From contig NZ_JAXIVS010000016.1 in assembly GCF_034259325.1 (NCBI RefSeq), positions 1 to 64,000 on the forward strand: DNA of 64,000 nt. Reading direction: 5' to 3'. Under the pieces are notes generated by a model. The model was not told the origin of the DNA and did not search any database. It saw only the letters and a list, made by a program, of their open reading frames with translations. Shown here piece after piece: positions 36,001 through 45,303 of this stretch (position 1 is its first letter; every line of letters starts with the position of its first letter). This DNA comes from Hyalangium ruber (GTDB taxonomy: Bacteria; Myxococcota; Myxococcia; Myxococcales; Myxococcaceae). The position numbers were made by a program, and so were the translations under genes.

Positions 36001-37454
36001 ACCTCTCGGCGGCCAGCTCCGCCGTGAGCGTCACCACCAGCGCGGGCAATGCCGCCACCGTCTATTACAAGAAGGGCTTCACCTCGCCGTACCTCCACTA
36101 CCGCCCGGCGGGCGGCACGTGGACCACCGCGCCCGGTATCGCCATGCCGGACTCGGAGGTGGCGGGCTACGCGAAGTACACGGTGAACCTGGGCACGGCC
36201 ACCCAGCTCGAGGCTGTCTTCAACAACGGCAGCGGCACCTGGGACAACAACAACGGCGGCAACTACTTCTTCGCCACGGGCACCTCCACGTTCAACGCGG
36301 GCACCATCACCCCGGGCGCGCCCTTCGTGGACTCGACGTCGCCCTCCGCGCCGACCCACCTCACCTCGCCCTCGAAGACGGCCTCCTCCGTCTCGCTGGC
36401 GTGGACAGCCTCCACGGATGACGTGGGCGTGACGGGCTACCTCGTCTTCCGGGGCACCACGCAGGTGGGCACGAGCACCACGACGAGCTACACGGACAAC
36501 GGGCTCGCGGCCAACACCGCGTACAGCTACACCGTGAAGGCGAGGGACGCGGCGGGCAACACCTCGCCGTCCAGCGCCGCGCTCGCGGTCACCACCAGCG
36601 CGGGCAACGCCGTCACCCTCTATTACAAGAAGGGCTTCGCCACCCCGTACCTCCACTATCGCCCGGCGGGCGGCACGTGGACCACCGCGCCCGGCGTGGC
36701 CATGCCGGACTCGGAGGTGACGGGCTATGCGAAGTACACGGTGAACCTGGGCACGGCCACCCAGCTCGAGGCTGTCTTCAACAACGGCAGCGGCACCTGG
36801 GACAACAACGGAGGGCTCAACTACTTCATCCCCTCGGGAACGCAGACGTTCAACGCGGGCACCATCACCGCGGGAGCACCGTCGGGCGATGTGTCCTCTC
36901 CGGCGGCGCCCACGGGGCTGGCGGTGTGGACGAAGACGGCCACCTCCGTCTCGCTCACATGGAACACCGTCACGGACCCGAGCGGCATCGCCGGCTACAA
37001 CGTCTATCGCGGCGGCACGCTGGTGGGGGCGCCCACGGCGAGCAGCTACACGGACACCGGCCTCACGGCGGGGACGACCTACAGCTACACGGTGAAGGCG
37101 CGAGACACGGTAGGCAACCTCTCGGCGGCCAGCGCGGCGCTGAGCGTCACGACGAGCGCCACGGGCACCACCGTCACCTTCAACGAGACAGCCAGCACGG
37201 TGGTCGGCCAGAACATCTACGTGGTGGGCAACATCGCCGCGCTGGGAGGGTGGAGCACGGGGTCCGCCATCGCGCTCTCGTCGGCCAACTACCCGACCTG
37301 GAGCGTGGCGCTGAGCCTGCCGGGCTCCACTGCCATCGAGTACAAGTACATCAAGAAGGACAGCAGCGGGAACGTCATCTGGGAGAGCGGCGCCAACCGC
37401 GTGTACACCACTCCGGCCAGCGGCACCGCGACGTTGAACGACACCTGGAAGTAG
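33090..37454 (+). CDS. large secreted amylolytic protein (GH57/GH119-like) with FN3, CBM25 and CBM20 modules
   Basis: A 1454-residue exported protein. Signal peptide 1-25 ends AARAQ. The catalytic region, about 25-800, starts AAAHVYHNHMPNFWAYYD, resembling clan GH57/GH119 enzymes. It is followed by FN3 (808-893), FN3 (896-985), CBM25 (989-1078), FN3 (1085-1170), CBM25 (1175-1260), FN3 (1270-1355) and CBM20 (1361-1454). FN3, CBM25 and CBM20 tails are known from the GH119 alpha-amylase of Bacillus circulans, which favours GH119. The module boundaries are estimated by eye. It binds and degrades raw starch together with the GH13 enzyme. Confidence 0.85.
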   Translation: MNRLKQSVALVLATLLLQAGAARAQTQSIAAAHVYHNHMPNFWAYYDTSQYASTPVGSPIRYTYDGQVINLKQSPPANYTYYLPSGAPMPHDDLVTYYSHHAKTGAYLYWPPAVASDMRTNASTGQVHVTMSGAVVNNVQSLTTLQNVSGYNNPSWGTSWRDRYNTLFTPAGNRTLDLIHFTGHHSMGPLVGPEYFLKDLIYQSATLAQPYFLGGDYRSSKGFFPTELGFSERLIPTLTKLGIQWSVIGDNHFSRTLKDYPFLNDPGSDTLVSPPNRADLQNTSNVGSWVSLQMAHEQQTIRNKYPFASTPHWVRYVDPATGTESRIVGIPVNQNGSWYEGWEGEVTVDVVNLQSFQGLVPQRQFFVVAHDGDNSGGRAGSESTWYNGRSVTCTAGVQCMGISEYLAAHTPPASDVVHVQDGSWVDTRDSSSDPQWHHWKLPFGIWKGQFPAFNSATGLNLAPKTNLSGVQEGMTVSFEHGWHYLERNFALLQAALNYAKTAEQIWLDAHPNHWQPSTTLDNHVTHPGNQLNPWMMSYPVKGDAANDYAGGANPAELAWYFLLPAMDSGFGYYDENQDDNVKPTLSFNQSLFFSKPYVQDRVAQDRTGPSVWWAQRWPYNPGSANTDKSEGWTLHHFNNTFAFYTYAYDLSGISNIKVRVRTHTNNSIDPLDNTHKVYDPAGRQAAGVPNIDPSRVSAWVDYPLTKRDLRPVMNGVSWQPAYLPVMQKVAAQEIGDLYYVYLGNYRNQLLDYYVEATDSRGNVTRSEIQSVYVGAGRYNLVSGKYVEDINGSVQGTHPFLVVDTTAPSAPTGLAVATRTDRSVKLTWNAATDNVGVTGYTIFRNGTQVGTSTTTNYTDSGLTANTSYSYTVKARDAAGNTSASSAALAVTTQPPDTIAPSAPTGLTASGVTSSSVTLSWTAATDNYGVAGYYVYRSGTQIAAPSGTSYTDSSLSPSTAYSYTVKAADAAGNLSAASSAVSVTTSAGNAATVYYKKGFTSPYLHYRPAGGTWTTAPGIAMPDSEVAGYAKYTVNLGTATQLEAVFNNGSGTWDNNNGGNYFFATGTSTFNAGTITPGAPFVDSTSPSAPTHLTSPSKTASSVSLAWTASTDDVGVTGYLVFRGTTQVGTSTTTSYTDNGLAANTAYSYTVKARDAAGNTSPSSAALAVTTSAGNAVTLYYKKGFATPYLHYRPAGGTWTTAPGVAMPDSEVTGYAKYTVNLGTATQLEAVFNNGSGTWDNNGGLNYFIPSGTQTFNAGTITAGAPSGDVSSPAAPTGLAVWTKTATSVSLTWNTVTDPSGIAGYNVYRGGTLVGAPTASSYTDTGLTAGTTYSYTVKARDTVGNLSAASAALSVTTSATGTTVTFNETASTVVGQNIYVVGNIAALGGWSTGSAIALSSANYPTWSVALSLPGSTAIEYKYIKKDSSGNVIWESGANRVYTTPASGTATLNDTWK
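36033..36318 (+). repeat. CBM25-encoding repeat, copy A (copy B at 36591-36876)
   Basis: The DNA for the two CBM25 modules is nearly identical over about 285 bases at an exact offset of 558 bases (186 codons, one FN3 plus one CBM25). Long runs match without change, for example around 36183 and 36741. Synonymous sites are conserved too, which indicates recent duplication or gene conversion of an FN3-CBM25 pair. Confidence 0.85.
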
Positions 37455-37465
37455 TCCCCTGCACA

Positions 37466-37500
37466 CGCGGGCTGGCCTGAACACCGAGGGCCAGCCCGCG
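37466..37500 (+). terminator. strong hairpin after the amylolytic genes
   Basis: A 12-base perfect stem, CGCGGGCTGGCC (37466-37477) with GGCCAGCCCGCG (37489-37500), and an 11-base loop, starts 11 bases after the stop codon. The following TTCCCGTCT is only moderately U-rich, as is common in high-GC genomes. It probably ends the starch transcript. Confidence 0.75.
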
Positions 37501-37521
37501 TTCCCGTCTCAGCACAGACCG

Positions 37522-37546
37522 AACCTGTCAGACAATCAGACAGGTT
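37522..37546. repeat. 25-bp palindrome AACCTGTC-N9-GACAGGTT, copy 1
   Basis: Perfect 8-base arms with a 9-base spacer. The same element, with one arm mismatch and the same spacer length, recurs at 53145-53169. This copy lies in the gap between two gene 3' ends (amylolytic gene and the convergent HAMP-like gene), which argues against a promoter operator and for a terminator-like or dispersed repeat element. The rest of the 308-base gap (37455-37762) shows no gene. Confidence 0.65.
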
Positions 37547-37762
37547 TGGCAAGAGCGCGCCACGGGGGCAGCTTGCATCCGCGGAGTCAAAGGAGTCCGT
37601 GAGCCGAGGGAGAGCGGGACGGCCGGCGCGGGAGGACCCGTCCGCTGACGGGGGGCCCCGCGCCGAGACGAGGGACCCGCGACCTGCGTGCCAAGACCGC
37701 GGGCCCGTGCAGGCTCCCCGTCACACGGAGTCCCACGCGAGCATCTGGCCCGCGAGCCCCCG

Positions 37763-38365
37763 TTAGCGCGGGGGAGGAATGGGCTGGGAGGCGGTAACAG
37801 GCTTGTCCACGGCCTCGCGCTTCCGTGACTGGAGCTCCTCCAATACCTGGAGTGCGGCGCGAGCCTCTTCGGTGGTGGCGAGCGGCCGGAAGGCCTCCAC
37901 CGCGCGGGAGAGCGCCTGGGCCTCATCCGCCTCGCGCGCGCGGATGCGCTCCACCGCGTGGCTGAAGCGGTCGAAGAACTTCTTGAGCTCGTCGTACTTC
38001 CGAAGCGGGCGCAGCCGCGGGTAGTGCCCCGCCGCGAGTGCTTCCACGTACAGGTTCATCACGTACACCGGGCCGGCCACACGGTGGGTGAAGACCAACC
38101 CGAACAGGGCGAGCGCCACCCCCGTGCCCACCACCGCCATCACGGTGAGCCAGAGGATCGTCATGCCCGCAAGGCCCTCGGCCGACGAGCCCGCCTCCAG
38201 CGCCGCCGTGTGGGCCCACCATGCGAGCACGCCGAAGAGTCCGATACTGCCCGCTCCGATGGAGGACAGCATCAGGATGTATTTGAGCTGAAATTGACGA
38301 TCGATGAGGTACGTGCGCCGCCGCCAGGCGGGCTTCTGTGAAGCAATGACGGTGTCTGAGGACAT
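37763..38365 (-). CDS. membrane protein with HAMP-like domain, function unknown
   Basis: A 200-residue protein with two transmembrane helices (YILMLSSIGAGSIGLFGVLAWW and TILWLTVMAVVGTGVALALFGL). A HAMP-like segment (FTHRVAGPVYVMNLYVEALAAGHYPRLRPLRKYDELKKFF) and a coiled-coil-like cytoplasmic tail follow. It has no kinase or methyl-accepting domain, so it may be a stand-alone signal-relay or regulatory subunit. It converges on the amylolytic gene. Confidence 0.75.
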   Translation of the reverse strand: MSSDTVIASQKPAWRRRTYLIDRQFQLKYILMLSSIGAGSIGLFGVLAWWAHTAALEAGSSAEGLAGMTILWLTVMAVVGTGVALALFGLVFTHRVAGPVYVMNLYVEALAAGHYPRLRPLRKYDELKKFFDRFSHAVERIRAREADEAQALSRAVEAFRPLATTEEARAALQVLEELQSRKREAVDKPVTASQPIPPPR

Positions 38366-38466
38366 GCCGTTGACCAGACTACCCTATCCAACCCGGGGGG
38401 TTTGACCCGTTCTTTTCAAGGGATCTACGACGGACACATCACCCACCGCCGCCCTTGGAGAAGCCC

Positions 38467-40056
38467 ATGTCCCGCTCTCTTGCCGCGCCGAGCCTCGCGC
38501 TCGCACTCGTAGTCCTCTCGGGGTGTAAAGGTGACCCGAACACCCCGGAGTACTGGGAGAAGAAGCTCGGCGATGCCCGGAAGACGGCCGTCAAGGTGCA
38601 GGTGGTGGAGGCGCTGCGCGACTCCGGCAAGCTCCAGGAGGGCTTCCTGCCGATGCTGCACGCGCGGCTGGCGGCCGAGAAGCGCCCGGAGGTGAAGGCG
38701 GCCCTGGCCCGCGTCCTGGGAGACCTGAAGCACCCCTCTTCGCTGGAGCCGCTGCAGGCGGCGCTGGACCCGAGCGCCTCGGAGATGGACGTACACCTGA
38801 TGAACAAGGAGCTGGCGGCAGCGCTCGGCAAGCTGGGCAACCCGAAGGCGGCGCCGACCTTGGCGGGCCTGCTGCGCTCCCGGGACAACTACACCCGCAT
38901 GGAGGCCATCCAGGCGTTGGGAGCCCTGCGCGCTCCCGAGGCGGTGGAGCCGCTGATCCAACTGACGCTGGATGAGAACGCCGAGCCCCTGCTGAACAAG
39001 AAGGCCATCGAGGCGCTGGGGCGCATTGGCGACGCGCGGGCGGTGCCGGCGCTGGTGCGCATGCTGACGAAGGAGCGACGGGGCATCTCCTTCTATGTGG
39101 AGAGCTCGCTGGCGCTGTACCAGGTGGGCACACCGGCGGCCGAGGCGCTGCTGGCGGCGCTGGAGGGCCGGGACGCGGAGTTGGCGCAGTGGGCGAAGCA
39201 GAACGGGGTACACCCAGCCAGCTACGCGATGAAGTCGGCGCAGATCCTCGGGGACCTGAGGGAAAAGCGGGCTGAGGCGGCGCTGCTCAAGCAGCTGACG
39301 TTCGCGAACGAGGACGCGCGCATCCAGGCGCTGGTGCGGATGCAGGCGGCGGAGGCGCTCGGGCGGATGCGGGCGACGGCGGCGGTGCGCCCGCTCTCGG
39401 CCCTGGTATCGGAGGAAGACCCGACGGTGCGCGGCTCGTACGTCCGCGCACTCGTATTGCTGGGCGGGCGCGAGGCGCTGCCAGCGCTGGAGAAGGCGGC
39501 GAGCAAGGGTGACTGGTACGCCCGGGAAGTGGCGATGCGAGGCCTGGCGATGCTGGGAGACGCGCGCGAGCAGCCGCTCTTCACGAAGTGGGCGGAGGCG
39601 GAACCGGCGCGCACGACCACCGAGTGCAATGAGTACGGAGGCGAGGGCTGCGAGGATCCGGCGGCGCTGGGCAAGTCGCGGGCGGAGAGCCTCCAGCGAT
39701 ACGGCCAGCTGCTGGAGGCAGCGCAGTCCTGCGGAGCGGAGGGCGGCTGCTGGGCGCAGAAGCTGGCGGACAAGAACGCGAGGCTGGTGGAGCGCGCGGC
39801 GCTGGAGCTGGGGCGTGGCGGCGCGGCGCAGCACGCGGTGGCGCTGGCGGGGCGGCTCTCGGAGAAGGACTTGGAGACGCGCTTCACGCTGATCCAGGCG
39901 CTGGACTGGCTGGTGGACTCGAAGGAAGGCGCGGTAAAGGCGCGCGAGGCACTGCCGAAGATCCAGGCCCAGCTCACGGATGAGAAGGGTAACAACCACT
40001 TCGTGAAGGTGAACGAGGACCTGCGCCGGCTCGCCATCCGACTGGAACGGCCCTGA
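38467..40056 (+). CDS. HEAT-repeat lipoprotein
   Basis: A 529-residue lipoprotein. Signal peptide with lipobox LSGC (Cys near residue 20). The mature protein is a string of HEAT-like helical hairpins (for example YTRMEAIQALGALRAPEAVEPLIQL and NKKAIEALGRIGDARAVPALVRML) with a Cys-containing insert around 395-440 (ECNEYGGEGCEDPA). The ATG at 38467 has GGAG 6 bases upstream, better than the TTG at 38455. An envelope scaffold for protein interactions is inferred. Confidence 0.88.
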   Translation: MSRSLAAPSLALALVVLSGCKGDPNTPEYWEKKLGDARKTAVKVQVVEALRDSGKLQEGFLPMLHARLAAEKRPEVKAALARVLGDLKHPSSLEPLQAALDPSASEMDVHLMNKELAAALGKLGNPKAAPTLAGLLRSRDNYTRMEAIQALGALRAPEAVEPLIQLTLDENAEPLLNKKAIEALGRIGDARAVPALVRMLTKERRGISFYVESSLALYQVGTPAAEALLAALEGRDAELAQWAKQNGVHPASYAMKSAQILGDLREKRAEAALLKQLTFANEDARIQALVRMQAAEALGRMRATAAVRPLSALVSEEDPTVRGSYVRALVLLGGREALPALEKAASKGDWYAREVAMRGLAMLGDAREQPLFTKWAEAEPARTTTECNEYGGEGCEDPAALGKSRAESLQRYGQLLEAAQSCGAEGGCWAQKLADKNARLVERAALELGRGGAAQHAVALAGRLSEKDLETRFTLIQALDWLVDSKEGAVKAREALPKIQAQLTDEKGNNHFVKVNEDLRRLAIRLERP

Positions 40057-40313
40057 TTCTCTGCCCGTGAAGATTGGGCTCCCTGAGTCTCGTCGCGGTA
40101 GCATGGCTGCGGAGACCTCAGGTGCCCAAGCCAGACGCCCTTGCCAGGGAAATCATCGACGAAGCCCTCGGGCTCGCCAGTTGGATCATCCAGGACGCGA
40201 AGGACGGCAACATTGGCGCCAGCCCAGGTGTTGTCGTCCGCCAGTCCCTCCTCGGTATCCGTCACGGGACACCGGACTATCGGCTTCCTGGCAGGCTCCC
40301 CGCCCACGCCGAA

Positions 40314-40994
40314 GTGGAGGCGCGCTCCACCAAGCTTCTGGCTCCTGCGGCCTCCAACCGCGCAACGCACAAGGCTTCGGCACAAATTCTCTCTTTGCTT
40401 CTGTGCTTACTGCTCGTCTCCTGCAGCACCACTCCTCCATCTCGCGCGGAGGAGATCGACCTTGCTCACACTATTCTCCTAATTCGAGCACTCCCTGACG
40501 GCCAGTTCACCCATACCTGGCACCGAGCCGAAGAACTCAATCTCCCCCAATGCATGCGCTTGCCAAGCTCGCGAGCCACGGATAGGCGCATCGTGCTGGC
40601 AATGGGCCCCACGCGCGACTGCGATGCAGAACTTCAAGAGTGCATGAGGGAGTGCATGGATCGCCCACTTCCGCGAGGCTATGGACACATTACGTCCCAA
40701 GGCCGGAAAGGCGGGGGCAAGGAAGCTTATTGCAACAAGAAATGTCTGCAGCCATACCTCGACTGCTGGAAGCTTCAAGAAATGAAGCCTCACGAGTTCA
40801 CGGCCGTTGATGACGCCGTGAACTGGGTGAAACGAAACAATAAGTCCATTTTGCTGGGAAGCGTGGTCGTCATTGGAGGCGTGGTCTTCGTCGTGGTTTC
40901 CGCGGGAGCAGGGCTTCTCATTCTCGCGCCAGCAGCGCTCCTAGCGTCATCTGGAGCTCCCACTGCCTCCTGCATCGTGGCGGTGACACCATGA
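40314..40994 (+). CDS. SitA-like lipoprotein, candidate polymorphic toxin
   Basis: A lipoprotein (about 226 residues from the GTG at 40314) with lipobox LLVSC, a Cys-rich core (DCDAELQECMRECMDRPLP, CNKKCLQPYLDCW) and a hydrophobic segment near the end (LLGSVVVIGGVVFVVVSAGAG). The same Cys-rich pattern is found, as I recall, in N-terminal regions of myxobacterial SitA swarm-inhibition toxins. The start is uncertain: the frame is open to 40074 without a clear ribosome-binding site, and a TTG at 40395 is also possible. Lower GC than neighbours. Its stop overlaps the next gene as ATGA. No catalytic toxin domain was recognised. Confidence 0.6.
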   Translation: MEARSTKLLAPAASNRATHKASAQILSLLLCLLLVSCSTTPPSRAEEIDLAHTILLIRALPDGQFTHTWHRAEELNLPQCMRLPSSRATDRRIVLAMGPTRDCDAELQECMRECMDRPLPRGYGHITSQGRKGGGKEAYCNKKCLQPYLDCWKLQEMKPHEFTAVDDAVNWVKRNNKSILLGSVVVIGGVVFVVVSAGAGLLILAPAALLASSGAPTASCIVAVTP

Positions 40995-41563
40995 GCATCA
41001 CAGAGCTCTGCCTTGAAGTGGAGGGACTTCTTGGGCGATTCCGAGAGGACTCTTCATCTCCGAAGGAGCAGAAGTTGCTCCTGGTAGCCATTGACGCGCT
41101 CAACTTCATCTCAGCCACGGGGCAATCTCATGAATTCGAAGATTACCTCAAGCGCGTCGAGACCGACGCCCCTCCTCTCGTCATTGCAAGCTTCGACACG
41201 CGTGAAGAAGCAGAGACTTGGCTCGAGAATCACCCCCATCCGCCTCGCATCGCGAATGTGCTGATTGGGGGAGAGTACTACAGCGCCATGTGCTCACGTG
41301 AGCGTAATGACCGGAGACTGGTCCGAACCCAGACGCTCGAGTACTACCTCGCAGCGATGATCCGCGATGGGATTCCTCCTTCTGTGGCCACTTTCAACAC
41401 GCAAGAGGAAGCCACCGCCTGGGTCCACGGTCAGCCCGAACCCCCGCGTCAGGTGTTTATCCACATCGCAGGTGCGGCATACCTCGTCGTGTATCATGAC
41501 AAGGTCAACCTCCGCGCCATCTACCCCCTCTCCCGGGCCGCGAAGAACGTCAACTGGGATTAA
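40991..41563 (+). CDS. candidate immunity/partner protein with two internal repeats
   Basis: A 190-residue soluble protein overlapping the SitA-like lipoprotein gene by ATGA. Its N-terminal 55 residues are helical; the remainder is two related units of about 65 residues (PLVIASFDTREEAETWLENH and PSVATFNTQEEATAWVHGQ, each followed by PPR and a hydrophobic beta segment). Being soluble and tightly coupled to an exported toxin-like gene fits an immunity protein. No named family recognised; I recall similar proteins in other myxobacteria. Confidence 0.65.
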   Translation: MSITELCLEVEGLLGRFREDSSSPKEQKLLLVAIDALNFISATGQSHEFEDYLKRVETDAPPLVIASFDTREEAETWLENHPHPPRIANVLIGGEYYSAMCSRERNDRRLVRTQTLEYYLAAMIRDGIPPSVATFNTQEEATAWVHGQPEPPRQVFIHIAGAAYLVVYHDKVNLRAIYPLSRAAKNVNWD

Positions 41564-42054
41564 CCGTTGACGCGTGTGCCCCAGGCGGTGGCTCGGTGGG
41601 CGCACCGCCGCCGCCTCCTGCACTCGTCAGCAACTCTCCTCTGCCGCTCTGCGCTTTCTCCTCCCCTCCCATGAAGGAACCCTGCCTTCCTACGATTTGG
41701 CCTCGCATGGAGACGGGGTTGGCCTGGCGTACAGTGAGGCCGGTCGACGGATGTGCTTCGGCTGGCGCCGCATCTGAAGCCATCCTCTCGCGTTCGCGGC
41801 TCCGCTCGTCTGCCAGGATCAAGTTCGTCCGCGACTTCGAGACGTGAAAAGAGTGATTCCGGCGTCCGGCTCCCATCATCCTCTCGGGCCCTCGGTACAC
41901 GCGGCATCCTGTCACGTCCGGCAACCCGCTCCCAAGCACGCAGGGCGCCTAGGCGCAGGAGCCGCCTGCCTCCTCGCCTGCCCCTCCCCTTCCGCCCAGG
42001 AATGGATGCCTAGCTTTCCCCCAGGAACGAGTTCACTGACCAGGAGGGAACACC
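41564..42054. other. 491-base gap without recognisable genes
   Basis: Several overlapping open frames exist on both strands but none has convincing composition, start signal or family resemblance. The sequence is less codon-structured than its neighbours and may hold remnants of the cassette insertion. The last 30 bases include the GGAGGG ribosome-binding site of the acidic lipoprotein gene. Confidence 0.5.
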
Positions 42055-42429
42055 ATGGCGAAGCACGCGTGGAAGGGTTTCATGATGGCGGGTCTGCTCG
42101 GGCTGACCGGGCTGGCCGTGGGCTGCACCGAGCGTGAGAACTCCGAGCTGCGCGAGGACACGCGCGAGATGGGCCAGGACATCGACAACGCCGCCGACAA
42201 CGCCGCCCAGGGCGTGGAGGACACCGCGCGCGACGTGAACAACGACTTGCGCGACGGCACGGGTGGCTCGGGCGTCAATGACGACCTGAACGACGACGAC
42301 GTCAACATCGGCGACCGCGAGGGCGTCATCAACGACGGCGAGGGCCCGTTCGAGCAGCCCAACCGAGTGGGCGAGGACAACATGCTCGAGGACGGCAAGG
42401 GCCCCCTCGAGGACAACAAGAACCGCTAG
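42055..42429 (+). CDS. small acidic lipoprotein, function unknown
   Basis: A 124-residue lipoprotein with lipobox AVGC (Cys24) and a GGAGGGAACACC leader. The mature part is strikingly acidic and Asn/Asp-rich (DIDNAADNAAQGVEDTARD, NDDLNDDDVNIGDREG) and probably disordered, with glycine-linked motifs (EGPFEQPNRVGEDN, KGPLED). Similar acidic lipoproteins occur in myxobacteria but no function is known. Confidence 0.8.
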   Translation: MAKHAWKGFMMAGLLGLTGLAVGCTERENSELREDTREMGQDIDNAADNAAQGVEDTARDVNNDLRDGTGGSGVNDDLNDDDVNIGDREGVINDGEGPFEQPNRVGEDNMLEDGKGPLEDNKNR

Positions 42430-42499
42430 CCCCCAGGGCTCACGGAGCTGAAGCGGGCCAGGGCGAGGGGACTCGACTCCCCCACCCTGGCCCTGTTGT

Positions 42500-42889
42500 T
42501 CAGTGCTGCGGCCCGCGAAGCGGCTCGCCCGCCGCCTGGAGCGCGCGGTACTCGGCATCCTCGAACACGCGCGAGCGGATGAGGAAGCGCACGCCCTCGG
42601 GAGCTTCCGCCGAGAAGCCGCTGCCCCGTCCGGGCACCACGTCCACCGTCAGGTGGGTGTGCTGCCAGTACTCGAACTGCGGGCCCGAGATGTAGAAGGG
42701 CGTGTCCACGATCGTCCCCAGGAACACGTCCTGCTGGCCGATCTTGAAGTCCCCTCGCGGGAAGCACATCGGCGCGCTGCCGTCACAGCAGCCTCCCGAC
42801 TGGTGGAACATCAGCGGGCCGTGCATCCCCTGCAACTTGCGCAGCAACACCTCGGCGGCCGGCGTTACCGACACCCGTGCCACATTCAT
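42500..42889 (-). CDS. DUF779 family protein
   Basis: A 129-residue DUF779 protein (MFHQSGGCCDGSAPMCFPRGDF, then WQHTHLTVDVVPGRGSGFS). The start at 42889 is set by a strong AAGGAGG ribosome-binding site; a few more in-frame codons lie upstream. DUF779 genes typically accompany acetaldehyde/aldehyde dehydrogenases of the AcoD/ExaC type, as here (21 bases downstream of the dehydrogenase stop). Its Cys/His set could bind metal. Molecular role unknown. Confidence 0.9.
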   Translation of the reverse strand: MNVARVSVTPAAEVLLRKLQGMHGPLMFHQSGGCCDGSAPMCFPRGDFKIGQQDVFLGTIVDTPFYISGPQFEYWQHTHLTVDVVPGRGSGFSAEAPEGVRFLIRSRVFEDAEYRALQAAGEPLRGPQH

Positions 42890-42910
42890 GGGGCCTCCTT
42901 GCGCCACGGC

Positions 42911-44437
<1,527 letters not shown>

Positions 44438-44573
44438 CACGACCTGCCTTTCGTGTATGGGGCCACGCGCCGCCTCACGACCGGGGGGCCATGGGGGAGC
44501 GCGGTTGCGAACGATACGGTTAAAAGGACCAGCGAAGGAACAGCGGGCGGGGCCCGCGGCGTCCAACGCGCTC

Positions 44574-45302
44574 GTGAGAACTGTATTTCTCGGATTCCTG
44601 CTGACGTATTCCGTGGTCGCGGGCGCGGAGGATCGCGTTGCCGCCGCGCGTCAAAACCAGGCCCAGGTGCTCCCCGCGCTCTTCACCGCCGCGGGGGTGG
44701 CCTGGCCACCGACCGAGCTGTACCTGCGCGCCTTCAAGCACGAGCGCGAGCTGGAGGTCTGGGCGGGCGCGGCGGGCAAGCCGCTGGTGAAGGTGAAGAC
44801 CTATGCCTTCTGCGCCGCGTCCGGAGAGCTGGGCCCCAAGCGCCAGGAGGGAGACCTTCAGGTGCCCGAGGGCTTCTACACGATTGACCTCTTCAACCCG
44901 CGCAGCGCCTACCACCTCTCCATCCGGGTGAGCTACCCGAACGAGTCGGACCGAATCCTCGGCCGCAGGCCGCTGGGCGGCGCCATCATGGTGCATGGCA
45001 ACTGCGTGAGCATCGGCTGCATCGCCATCGAGGACGGCCCCATCGAGGAGCTGTACCTCATGACGCTGGAGGCAAAGCGGAAGATGGGGCGCGACGTGCC
45101 CATCCACATCTTCCCCCGGAGGCTGAACGCCGAGGGGCTGGCGGCGCTGGAGCAACTGCCCCAGGCCCAGGCCAACGCGGCGCTCCTGGCCTTCTGGCGG
45201 GGCCTGGCGCCGGGCTGGAGCCACTTCGAGGAGACGCGGCGCCCGCCCCGGGTGAGCGTGGATCCGAAGACGGGCGCCTACCGGGTGAAGCCGGGCAAGT
45301 AG
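44574..45302 (+). CDS. L,D-transpeptidase/YkuD family exported protein
   Basis: About 242 residues from a GTG at 44574, which gives a signal peptide ([18 protein letters not shown]). The YkuD catalytic region reads [14 protein letters not shown] with His141 and nucleophile Cys149, preceded by [21 protein letters not shown]-transpeptidases cross-link or anchor to peptidoglycan; members of this length may instead be transpeptidase-like hydrolases. The start is uncertain because no clear ribosome-binding site precedes it. Divergent from the aldehyde dehydrogenase gene. Confidence 0.8.
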   Translation: MRTVFLGFLLTYSVVAGAEDRVAAARQNQAQVLPALFTAAGVAWPPTELYLRAFKHERELEVWAGAAGKPLVKVKTYAFCAASGELGPKRQEGDLQVPEGFYTIDLFNPRSAYHLSIRVSYPNESDRILGRRPLGGAIMVHGNCVSIGCIAIEDGPIEELYLMTLEAKRKMGRDVPIHIFPRRLNAEGLAALEQLPQAQANAALLAFWRGLAPGWSHFEETRRPPRVSVDPKTGAYRVKPGK

Positions 45303-45303
45303 C

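Noticed and set aside
31215-37484. A 2089-codon open frame on the minus strand opposite the starch genes
   Set aside because: The plus strand encodes clear GH13 and GH57/GH119-like proteins with signal peptides and motifs. The minus frame is repetitive Arg/Val/His-rich sequence caused by strong GC bias at third positions.
37466-37546. tRNA or small RNA gene suggested by two strong hairpins
   Set aside because: The stems do not form a cloverleaf or another known RNA; they are better explained as a terminator and a palindromic repeat.
40074-40313. In-frame N-terminal extension of the SitA-like lipoprotein
   Set aside because: It would bury the signal peptide about 110 residues into the protein, which is not compatible with lipoprotein export, and it lacks a ribosome-binding site.
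41564-42054. Several short open frames on both strands in the gap
   Set aside because: No start signal, family resemblance or coding composition; treated as non-coding.
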